Assembly (NCBI GenBank): GCA_020633675.1
Contig: JACKDE010000004.1
Location: 709,111-773,110, forward strand
From: Deferribacteres bacterium
Lineage (GTDB): Bacteria; Zhuqueibacterota; Zhuqueibacteria; Zhuqueibacterales; Geothermadaptataceae
Direction of reading: 5' to 3'
Length of the DNA stretch: 64,000 nucleotides
Positions 33,345 to 42,400 of this stretch are shown here, piece after piece (the first letter of the stretch is position 1; each line of letters starts with the position of its first letter). The notes under the pieces are model-generated. The model did not search any database, was not told where the DNA came from, and saw only the letters and a list, made by a program, of their open reading frames with translations. A program made the position numbers and the translations under genes.

Positions 33345-35282
33345 TCACTTTTGCCCCAAGCGCTTCTTCACATGCGGCACCAATCCGCCGCTGTGCATGA
33401 TTTCCTGCATCACGACTGGCAGAGGCTGGCCTTTGTAGCTTTTGCCGTTTAATACCACCTCGCCTTTTTGCAAATCGACTTGCAGCTCAGCCCCATCTTC
33501 AACTTTTTGATAGAACTCTTGTTCCTGCAAAATCAAAAACGGGATGGCTTCGTTGACGAGATTGCGCTTATGGATAAAAGCGTAGCTTTTGGCGATGACA
33601 GCCTGCACACCGGCGCCTTTCAGCGCCCAAGCGGCATGTTCGCGGCTCGAGCCGGAGCCCCAGCCTTCGCCGGCAACGATAATGTTTTCGCCGTTTTTGA
33701 CCCGTCCGACAAACTCCGGCCGCACATGGTAGAACGCTTTCTCACCGATCTCCTTCAAATCCGACAAATGGCAAAATTCACCCGGAATGATCGCGTCGGT
33801 GTCGATGTGATCGCCGAAGAGTTGTGCACGACCGCTGATTGCTGATCCGTGGCTGCCATTGCTGCCTGCTGCCGCTGCCACCGCCGCTGCAGACTGTGGT
33901 TTCGGCTCGCTGTGCACCACTGCCGACAAACCAGTTTGCTGGCCAACGATCTTTTGCCATTTTTCACGATCCACCTGTTCCAAAAAAGGCCGCGGATCGC
34001 GCACCTGCATGTCGAGTGCGCTGGCGGCCACGGTTGCGGCACTGGCCAGCCAGGCCAGGCTGCCCTTGCCCATGCGGTTGGGGAAATTGCGGTTTTGCGA
34101 CGACAGCCACACTTCGCCCGGCCTGGCGCGGTCGCTGGCGATGCCGAGACACATGCTGCAGCCCGGCTCACCAATGCGAAATCCGGCCTGTTCGTAAAAG
34201 CGCCACAGATCGGCCTCGCGCAGATTTTTTTCGACCTCGCGGCTGCCCGGGATCACGATGCGATTCTCGGATGGAATGGCTTTGCCGCCATTTTTGAGCG
34301 CAGCTTCGAGTACTAACGCGCCCAGCGCAAGCTCTTCCTGTGTGGTGGTGCAGGCACCGACAAAACAGCCATCGAGCTTTTGCCCGGCAGCCTGATCGAC
34401 AGTAAAAACATTGTCCGGCGAAAACGGCTTGGCCACCAGCGGCACCAGTCTCGATAAATCGATATTGAAAGTCTCTGTGTAGTGCGCATCTTCGTCAGCA
34501 CGGAACCAGAAGCCGCCATCGCGAAACTCTGCATTGCGCCGCCTGGAGACTGCCTGCGCCACTTGCTCATCGGCAGGGAAAATACCGTTCAGTCCGCCAA
34601 ATTCCGCTGTCATGTTGGCGATAGTGAAACGAAAATCGGTGCTAAAGTCGCTGAGATGGTCGGCGGTATATTCAACCGTGCGCTCCATCGCGACGGTGTT
34701 ACGACCGAGATCGCCCAGCGTTTTGAGGATGACATCCTTGCCGGTCAGGCCAAATGGCAGGCGGCCGGCATAGTGCACGCGGATCGCTTCCGGCACTTGG
34801 ATCCACGAGCGCCCGGTGACCATTGCCACGGTGATGTCCGCACCGCCGAGTCCGATGGCGAGCGCCGCCATACCGCCGTGCGAGCTGGTGTGGCTGTCCG
34901 CGCCAAGCACGATTTCGCCGGGGCGGATAAATTGCCGGAAAAACTCGGTGTGCATGATGGTCTCATTGGCATCATAAAAATAATCGAGCTTCGCTTCTTT
35001 GGCGAAATTGCGCGACAATTGCACCAGTTTTTGCGTGCGGCTGTCATTGGTCAAAGTTTGGCTGTCAACGGTGTGGTCGAGGGCGAGATAAAAGCGTTTT
35101 TTGTTGAACAGCGGCGGGCGTCCGAGCGCATCGTAGGTCATGTTCATACCGTTCCAGGCCAGCTCGCTGGCGATGGTCCAATCGACGGAAATCGTGATGA
35201 TATCACCGGGACGCACAAAGGGCTTGTGCCAACCGAGGGCATGCTGCAATAGAATTTTTTCGGTCAGGGTCATTGCGGACAT
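33345..35282 (-). CDS. Aconitase-superfamily dehydratase, single chain (isopropylmalate dehydratase-like)
   Basis: A 645-residue protein joining both parts that LeuC and LeuD carry separately. The large part has GADSHT (127-132), the iron-sulfur cysteines in VGACTTTQEE (C311) and GCSMC (C375, C378), and NRNFPNRMGKG. After an alanine-rich linker (about 455-482) the swivelling small domain shows GDHIDTDAIIPGEF and GSGSSREHAAWALKGAGV. The [4Fe-4S] enzyme would isomerise a hydroxy-acid by dehydration-rehydration. Motifs are closer to LeuC/homoaconitase than to aconitase A, but the substrate (isopropylmalate, methylmalate or homocitrate) is open. No leucine genes adjoin it. GAGG stands eight bases before the ATG. 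Confidence 0.85.
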   Translation of the reverse strand: MSAMTLTEKILLQHALGWHKPFVRPGDIITISVDWTIASELAWNGMNMTYDALGRPPLFNKKRFYLALDHTVDSQTLTNDSRTQKLVQLSRNFAKEAKLDYFYDANETIMHTEFFRQFIRPGEIVLGADSHTSSHGGMAALAIGLGGADITVAMVTGRSWIQVPEAIRVHYAGRLPFGLTGKDVILKTLGDLGRNTVAMERTVEYTADHLSDFSTDFRFTIANMTAEFGGLNGIFPADEQVAQAVSRRRNAEFRDGGFWFRADEDAHYTETFNIDLSRLVPLVAKPFSPDNVFTVDQAAGQKLDGCFVGACTTTQEELALGALVLEAALKNGGKAIPSENRIVIPGSREVEKNLREADLWRFYEQAGFRIGEPGCSMCLGIASDRARPGEVWLSSQNRNFPNRMGKGSLAWLASAATVAASALDMQVRDPRPFLEQVDREKWQKIVGQQTGLSAVVHSEPKPQSAAAVAAAAGSNGSHGSAISGRAQLFGDHIDTDAIIPGEFCHLSDLKEIGEKAFYHVRPEFVGRVKNGENIIVAGEGWGSGSSREHAAWALKGAGVQAVIAKSYAFIHKRNLVNEAIPFLILQEQEFYQKVEDGAELQVDLQKGEVVLNGKSYKGQPLPVVMQEIMHSGGLVPHVKKRLGQK

Positions 35283-35378
35283 ATTTTCATCCTCAAAAGG
35301 CAGGTTTGGCTGGTGAATGCAGGAGAGCTGATGTGTGAGGCGAGATGCGAGGCTGTCACTGCTATCGGACTCAGATTC

Positions 35379-36455
35379 TCACAAAACTTCATTCGCAAGA
35401 TGCTGCACCATTAAACGAAAAGTTTCTTTATCCGAATTTGGATATGCCATCTCATTAAATTGGAGGTGTAGTCGTATATTGTTGTTCAAATCCATCATTG
35501 TAACCCGTGAAAGCTCACTAAGCCCCTTAATTTTTTCAAAAAACTCTTCATCGTTCTCAGTACCTTTGATATCGAGTTTGGCCGCAATTTTAGCGTAAAA
35601 ATCTAACACCTGATCAAGAGTTTTCACATAAAATTTTACTGGTTCCCACCTTTTAACATCGAATTCTTTCTTTATATGATCAGGATTTGCCATTAAATAG
35701 TTGCTAAAGCTAATTTCCCCATTTTTAGACAAATGATGCAAAGCCTTAGTTTGCCAATTTCCAAAATTCGCATCAAGCTCCTTTTTAATAGCTCGTTTGT
35801 GATCAGGTTCGATTTTATATGTATAAACATATTCCTTGCAATTTTTAGAATATTTAGGTTGAGCTAAAAACCAAGCCTTATGCCTTACTGCACGTAAATT
35901 ATATTTATTCTGATCCCGGTAGAACAAACATGGTCTTTTTGAAAGAACTCCAAAATTTTCGCTGCTCATAAAATCCTGATTGTATAATGTCGATTCAATA
36001 TCAGCATTGTCAAGGTCATCAGCAAAATTTCGAATGTTAATCCCGCAAGCAACATGAAGAAAGCCGGCTTTCTCATCATTTTCTTTCACTGCATACCACA
36101 GACCAATTTTTTCATCACTGGTATAATCAAGCAATCTGGTTTTGAATTCATAATGCTGCATGAACGCGAGAAACTGCCAATTCAAGTCTGACTTAAATGG
36201 ATTTGCTCCGTGAAAAATACTTCTAAACACCTGTTCTGTGTAATCGATTTCTTGGTCTTTTGTGTATTCAATCGGACCTCTATCGAAGGTGCATAAATTT
36301 GAGGTTTTATATTTTTCTGATTCTCCACGGAATAATAAAAAGGGAGCCTCTGTCCAATTTTCTGGAAACACTTCTAAATCATCAACAACTTGTTGATAAA
36401 ATTGGCGAAATGTCGGGCCTTCGATATTTTTTAGCCAATTTTGAATAGCAGACAC
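35379..36455 (-). CDS. FRG domain-containing protein
   Basis: The family name motif appears as LLFRGESEKYKT (FRG at residues 42-44). The second hallmark is QHYEFKTRLLDYTSDEKIGLWYAV (100-123, compare HYGLPTRLLDWT). FRG proteins are uncharacterised but occur in defence islands and as toxin-like effectors. The rest of the 358 residues is not recognised. The gene is markedly AT-rich compared with its neighbours, starts with GTG behind GGGGA, and lies 24 bases downstream of the acyl-CoA dehydrogenase gene, consistent with recent insertion. Its role is unknown. Confidence 0.85.
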   Translation of the reverse strand: MSAIQNWLKNIEGPTFRQFYQQVVDDLEVFPENWTEAPFLLFRGESEKYKTSNLCTFDRGPIEYTKDQEIDYTEQVFRSIFHGANPFKSDLNWQFLAFMQHYEFKTRLLDYTSDEKIGLWYAVKENDEKAGFLHVACGINIRNFADDLDNADIESTLYNQDFMSSENFGVLSKRPCLFYRDQNKYNLRAVRHKAWFLAQPKYSKNCKEYVYTYKIEPDHKRAIKKELDANFGNWQTKALHHLSKNGEISFSNYLMANPDHIKKEFDVKRWEPVKFYVKTLDQVLDFYAKIAAKLDIKGTENDEEFFEKIKGLSELSRVTMMDLNNNIRLHLQFNEMAYPNSDKETFRLMVQHLANEVL

Positions 36456-36479
36456 ATTTTCCCCATTAATTTAATGAGA

Positions 36480-38219
36480 TCAGACCACAGGATAGCCGGT
36501 TACCTTCAGCACGGCATCGGCCACGGTGCGGCGCAGGGCAATGCTGTTAACCGGCTGCGACTGGATTTTTGCCAACGCCGCCAACTGTTTGTGCAGCGCC
36601 TCGCCTTGCGCAAACAGGCTCAGGGCTTCACGCGCGGAGGCTGTGCATTTCTCAACCGCGCCGGCAGCATAGGCTTGCGCCAGGGCTTGGAACAGCTCAC
36701 TGTCTTTGCCAGCCGCATGCAACTTGGCGGTGCGCAAGATGGCTGATTCGGCAGCAAAAATCGCCATCATCATATCCGCGATACGTGCCAGCAATTCCTG
36801 CTCATTTTCGAGCGCTTTGTCATATTTTTTGGCAGCCTGGCCCAGTATCGCGATTGCGGTTTTTTTGAGCGCGTTCAGTGTCTGCAATTCCTGCTGCAGC
36901 ACCGGCAACTGCACTTCAACCTGCGCGCCTGCCTGAGCAAACAGCGCCAGCTCGCCACGCAGCGCACGTTTCAACAGCATGCCGGGCATGATTAGCCGGT
37001 TGATTTCATTGGTTCCTTCGTAAATACGGTTGATGCGGGCATCGCGGTAGGCGCGCTCGATTTCGTAATCCGCCGAGTAGCCGTAGCCACCATGAATCTG
37101 CACGCCTTCATCAACAGCAAAATCGATCAGTTCACTGCCGAGCACCTTGATAAACGAGCATTCGATGGCGTATTCTTCGATGCTTTTGAGCTGGGTGTCG
37201 AGGCTCTTGTCATCGCCGATCATGTCGTCGATCATGCCGATTGTGCGGTACGTTGCCGACTCGGCTGCGTAGGTGCGGATCGCCATCTCCGCCAGCTTTT
37301 CGCGAATCAAACCGAACGATGCAATCGGCACGCCGAACTGTTTGCGTTCCTGGGCGTAGGCCGCGCTCATTGCAATGATGCGCTTGACTGCGCCGACACA
37401 GCTCGCGCCCAACTTAAAACGGCCTGAGTTGAGAATATTGAAGGCGATTTTAGCGCCCTGGCCGATTTCACCGAGCAGGTTTTCTACCGGAATTTTAACA
37501 TTTTCAAACATCACCTGGCGGGTGGAAGATGATTTGATGCCCATCTTTTTCTCTTCCGCACCCAGCGACAAGCCCGGCCGGTCGTGCTCAACCAGAAAGG
37601 CAGAAAATTTCTTGCGGTCGCCATCGACTTTGGCGAACACGGTGAACAGCTTGGCAAAACCCGCATTGGAAATCCACATTTTCGAGCCGTTCAGAATGTA
37701 ATGCTTGCCATCGTCGGACAGCACCGCTGTGGTGCGGCCGCCGAGCGCATCCGAGCCCGCCTCGGGTTCGGTGAGGGCGTAGGCGCCGACCCACTCGCCG
37801 CTGCCAAGTTTGGACAGGTATTTTTGCTTTTGCTCGTGGGTGCCAAAATAGACCAGTGGCAGGGTGCCGATGGTGGAGTGGGCGGAAATAGTGGTGTTGA
37901 AACCGCTGCTACCGGCTGAATATTCGGCAACAATGGTCGCAGCGGTCTTGGAGAGTTGTGCGCCGCCATATTCTTCCGGAATTTCAATTGCCAGCAGACC
38001 GAGTTCGCCGGCTTTTTGCATCAACTGCTCGCTCAGCCCCGGCTCCAGCACGTTCAGCCGATCCAACACCGGGCGCACTTCATGCTCAACATATTCTTCG
38101 GTGGTTTGCGCGATCATACGCAATTCATCATCAAAGTCTTCGGGGATAAAAACATCGGCGGGGGCAGCCTGTTTCAACAGGTACTCACCTCCACGGCAGG
38201 CCTGATTTTTGGTTTTCAT
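36480..38219 (-). CDS. Acyl-CoA dehydrogenase with C-terminal extension
   Basis: A 579-residue flavoenzyme of fatty-acid beta-oxidation. The FAD-binding signature is AYALTEPEAGSDALG followed by KMWISNAGFA. The C-terminal ACAD domain ends with QIHGGYGYSADYEIERAYRDARINRIYEGTNEINR, containing the catalytic glutamate in YEGTNE. Beyond the usual 380-residue core there are about 150 extra helical residues, as in VLCAD/ACAD9-type enzymes, which suggests long-chain substrates and possibly membrane contact. No partner thiolase or hydratase lies nearby. Confidence 0.93.
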   Translation of the reverse strand: MKTKNQACRGGEYLLKQAAPADVFIPEDFDDELRMIAQTTEEYVEHEVRPVLDRLNVLEPGLSEQLMQKAGELGLLAIEIPEEYGGAQLSKTAATIVAEYSAGSSGFNTTISAHSTIGTLPLVYFGTHEQKQKYLSKLGSGEWVGAYALTEPEAGSDALGGRTTAVLSDDGKHYILNGSKMWISNAGFAKLFTVFAKVDGDRKKFSAFLVEHDRPGLSLGAEEKKMGIKSSSTRQVMFENVKIPVENLLGEIGQGAKIAFNILNSGRFKLGASCVGAVKRIIAMSAAYAQERKQFGVPIASFGLIREKLAEMAIRTYAAESATYRTIGMIDDMIGDDKSLDTQLKSIEEYAIECSFIKVLGSELIDFAVDEGVQIHGGYGYSADYEIERAYRDARINRIYEGTNEINRLIMPGMLLKRALRGELALFAQAGAQVEVQLPVLQQELQTLNALKKTAIAILGQAAKKYDKALENEQELLARIADMMMAIFAAESAILRTAKLHAAGKDSELFQALAQAYAAGAVEKCTASAREALSLFAQGEALHKQLAALAKIQSQPVNSIALRRTVADAVLKVTGYPVV

Positions 38220-38368
38220 ACTCTTTCCCCTCTCATTTTCACCAAAAATTTTCTATGCACAAATCAGCCACAATTTAATGCTAACGCACAAGAAAATTGT
38301 CTCATCGAACTTTATGGATCCGGCGTCTATGATAAACGCCTTCTATTTCTTCATCAAAAACGAACAAA

Positions 38369-39322
38369 TCACTGCGGATTGTACACCACCGCCAGCGCAA
38401 CCTTGCCGACTTTCTCCAGGCTCTCCGGGCTGCATTTGTCAGGCGTGTCTTCAATGGTGTGGTGGAAATCGTAATCCAAATCGATCAGATTGATACAGGG
38501 AATGCCGGCTTTCAGCAATGGCAAATGGTCATCGGTAATCGGCCCCATCTGCTCGCCGACGAACTCGCTGATGCCCAGTCGCGAGGCATATCCCCAGACA
38601 AAGTCCACGACTCCGGGAGCATAATGCATCGAATAGCCTTCTTTCATCAGCTTCAAATCCTTGTCACCGATCATGTCCAGCAGCAGGCCGATTTGTGGTG
38701 TATAACGCGGATCTTTCTTATTGGCAAAATACTGCGCGCCAACAGCCCAGGTTTCGTCGCGGCCATGAATACCAAAATCCTCGCCATCAAACAGGACAAT
38801 GTCGACGCCGACTGGGGGGGGCTCATTTTTCAGAATGCGCGCGATCTCCAGCAGCACTGCCACCCCCGAAGCACCGTCATTGGCACCGGGAACCGGCTTG
38901 CGCTGATTGGCTGTGTCGGGATCAGAGTCGGCCCAGGGCCGGCAATCCCAGTGCGCTGCCAGCAAAACGCGCTGCCCTTTGTCGGTGCCAAAGCTGGCGA
39001 TCAGGTTGGTCAACTTCACCTTTTCGCCGGTCTTTTCAATGGTATGCTCAAAACTTTGTTGCACGACCGATTGCGCGTATTGCGCCAACGAGGAATCGAG
39101 ATAGGCCAGGCAAGCTGCGTGCGCTTCGCTGCCCGGCACGCGCGCACCGAAGTCAACCTGGTTGGTGAGATGCGCGAAGGCATTTTGCTTGTCGAATGCC
39201 GGCACATGCAACGGGGATACCGGTTTTTTGCTTTCACAGGCGTGCATCAGAACGCAAACCATTGGAGCAAGGAAAAAGACAAGCCGTTTTGAAGTGGAAG
39301 AAGGCGTCGCTTTGTTAAACAT
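38369..39322 (-). CDS. M28 family peptidase lipoprotein (glutaminyl cyclase-like)
   Basis: A 317-residue lipoprotein (lipobox LMHAC, cysteine near residue 29). The zinc-dependent M28 fold has its metal ligands in AAHWDCRPWADSDP, GANDGASGVA, FDGEDFG and the late FHHTIEDTPDKCSPE. The WDSRPWAD-like segment is typical of the glutaminyl-peptide cyclotransferase/aminopeptidase branch common in Bacteroidota. It could cyclise N-terminal glutamine or trim peptides in the envelope. A TTGACA-N17-TACATT promoter lies 65 bases upstream. Confidence 0.9.
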   Translation of the reverse strand: MFNKATPSSTSKRLVFFLAPMVCVLMHACESKKPVSPLHVPAFDKQNAFAHLTNQVDFGARVPGSEAHAACLAYLDSSLAQYAQSVVQQSFEHTIEKTGEKVKLTNLIASFGTDKGQRVLLAAHWDCRPWADSDPDTANQRKPVPGANDGASGVAVLLEIARILKNEPPPVGVDIVLFDGEDFGIHGRDETWAVGAQYFANKKDPRYTPQIGLLLDMIGDKDLKLMKEGYSMHYAPGVVDFVWGYASRLGISEFVGEQMGPITDDHLPLLKAGIPCINLIDLDYDFHHTIEDTPDKCSPESLEKVGKVALAVVYNPQ

Positions 39323-39386
39323 AGATTCAAAAAATCATTCGATTTGGTTGTGGATTTTGGCTGAATTTAACCGGGGAAAACGCTGC

Positions 39387-39415
39387 AATGTAGAACAAAC
39401 GGCAGAGAATGTCAA
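39387..39415 (-). promoter_or_regulatory. Sigma-70-like promoter of the M28 peptidase gene
   Basis: On the minus strand TTGACA (39410-39415), exactly 17 bases and TACATT (39387-39392) form a good sigma-70 site about 65 bases before the ATG. The -10 box matches at four of six positions. Confidence 0.55.
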
Positions 39416-39452
39416 ACATAAAAGCGCTGCGTGAGTCGGACCACGTAATGCT

Positions 39453-42400
39453 CTATTGACCGCGGATGCTGATATTCACATCGATACCGAACTCTTTGAT
39501 CGACACATCGCCGGCGAGTGTGGATTTGGTTTTGCCGATTTGGAAGTGTGTGCCGCCCCGTACACGGTTGGAAAAACTGTACGTTACACGCGGTTCGAAG
39601 GTCCAGCTCGAACGCTCGCTTGAGACCACATACTCGTTGCTTTCGCCACGAATGCTTTCGTTTATGGTGCTGTTCATGTTGAACGTCACCGAAAAGTCGA
39701 TGGTGTTGTTGAGCGGATTTTTGAAGAACGGTATTTTCAAACCACCGCGCTTGCTGTAGTTGGTGGAGAAGGAGATGTTCTGCTGAGTGGAACGCTGGCC
39801 GCCAACCTGACGCAATTCAAGAAAATCGTCGATAAAAATCGGGTTGAAGGTATTGTTAAAGCCACGGGTACGGTCAATCTGGAAATTGGTCTGCATACCA
39901 TTATGCCATGAGATGCTTACTTTCAACAATGGCCTGAAGCTGATTGAAAAATCTTCTTTGGTGGTTTGATCGCGATCGCTTTTCCACACAATCGAGCGCT
40001 TGCCGGTGAAATTATGACTGGCGGTAATGCTTTTGGCAAACACGGAAAACAGTTTCAACTTTTCCAGGCCGGAGATGCTCAGCGTCCACTCCGGAAACGG
40101 CAGATTAAAATCGCCAAGCTTGAGCCAGGAGTCTGAATAGTTGCCTGTCACCTGGGTTGTTGCGTTGCGCTGTTCGTCATGAGTAAAGCGCAGTGTGAGA
40201 TCGAAATTGCGCGAAAGCTGCAAGCCGGTGCTGGCGCCAAACGACTCGGTAATGTTTTCGGTGAAAGTGTTGGTCGCAACATCCGCCACCGTGCCAAGAC
40301 CGGGATCGCTGGTAAAACCGAGCATGTATTCAAAAGTCGGGTCCCCTTCTTCCAAACCGATATTCGAGATGTTCTTGCGGCGTGAGGCGGTAAGACTGAT
40401 GTCACGAAAATTGCTCAGCGCTTTGCCGATGAATTTGATCGCATCAAGCGGATTGATGCTCCGGCCTTTAGGTTTCTCTTCGCTGGCTTCCGTATCTTCT
40501 TCTGCCTTGTCTTTTTCCGCGTCATCCTTGTTTTGCTCTTCACCCTGACGCTGGCCCGGCGGCGTACGGCGGCGCCCCGGCGGTGTGCGGCGACGCGTAG
40601 TCGCCCCCTGCGATGGTGTAGATTTGAAAAGCTGGGAAAATTTCAGGGTCATATTGGCGCTGAGGTTGGTGCTGGTGCCGGCACTGCGCCCGGTGCGCTG
40701 ATTGGTGATATTGTTGGTGTAGCGATAATTGCTGCTGTAGGACACTTTGTTGTTGAGCCAGTTAAAAAATTGCGGGGAATAATCAGCGTTGAGATTTTGG
40801 CCCTTGCTCAAATCAACAATATCACCATTAAAAAGTCCCATCCAGCCACTTTCACGGGCATCACCGCGCCAATTGCGCGCAAACGAGCCGGACAGATTCT
40901 CAAAAATTTTGACATTGGTGGAGTAACTGCGCGTTAAATCGTAAGTGTACACGTTGGTGGCCGCACCAAGCCGGGTCAGCGAATTGGTTTTGGAAAGATT
41001 GCCAGCGACTTTGCCGTTAAAATTGCGAGGCAGGTAGTAGAGCTTGGTCTCTCCAACGCTCTTCAACAATGGTAAACCAGACAAAAACTTAAACGGCTGC
41101 ACGAATGTTTTTTGTCCGAATTGCAGAGAATAGTCAAAATTGCCTGCCCAGGCACTGCGCGCGGAACTCTCGACTGTCGGGCTGGTCTGCTCAGCGACAG
41201 TCTGACTGACACTCGCGCGCACATTGTCCAGTGTGTGCTTGACAAAAAAGTTTTTGGAGCGGGTGGTTTTGTTAAACGACAGACCAAAGCCCTTCTGCAC
41301 ATTGGTTGAACGGCTGGCATCCACTTCATCCTGAGGCGTGTTGTCCGTAATCAAAATATCTTTGCCGGGAGCATACTTGGGCGTGGATTGCGATTCGGAA
41401 TAATTGAGCGTGAGCGGCAGGGAAATGCCCCAGCTTTTCGGCAAAAGCTTATCCAGCTTCACGTTGCCGTTTAAGGATGTGGCAGTGCGGTTATCGCCTG
41501 TACCGAAGCGCGTGCCGACGTTGTGAAAATCAGCATCCTGGCGGTTGACCTCGGCGTTGACACTAATAAAGTCCGAGAGCCCCAAATCCATGCGCGCGCG
41601 CATCGCGATGCCTTTTTCTTTCTCGACATCGGACAAGCGCAACTCGTTAAGCCAAACTTCACCGGTGAAAGGTATGCTGCTCAATTTGCCGAGATTCTCA
41701 ACGCCGGCATACAGCACCCGCACATTGGTCAGCGACGGTTCACCTTTGATGCGATACCATTTGGTCGGCCCGATTTGTTGCTCAAAATACTGCAAAGAAT
41801 CGAGTCTTGTCAGATAATTAAGATAGGCCTCGCTGAACTTGAGATTGGTCAGTTCCGAGAGTGGGATATCCATTTCATTGCGCGGATTCCATGCGCCAGT
41901 GGTGGTGCCATCGCCAGAGAAGACCAGCTCGCGAAATTCGTAATAGTTCTGTTCGTTGGTGCCAAAGCGGATAAAAAAGACAATATCGCTGTTCATGGTG
42001 TCGGCTTCTACTGGCTCACTGCCGACAGTTGGCAACATGTGCTGGCCGGTAAAATCGTTCGCATAAACGAACATGCGCATACGGGCATAGTGAATGTAAT
42101 TTTGCGCTTCAAAAAACGATTTCTGCGCCATCACCAGCGTATCCGGTACCAGATTGTTTACTTTGAGCACCAATGACTGCTCACGCGCCTGCACCTGGGT
42201 AATCCGATCGCGCACGCCTTGCACGCCCGGTGGCTGGATATATTCAGGATTTTCGTGAGTATTGATGACCGCCACGGCAAGCTGCTCATCTTCGCGATTA
42301 AGCTCACGCCATTCATTGCCCACCAGATTGATTTCTGCAATCGAAATTTGAGTCTCCGCATCCGCGCCATTGACCCACAAGCGGATGTATTCTGTCAGAC

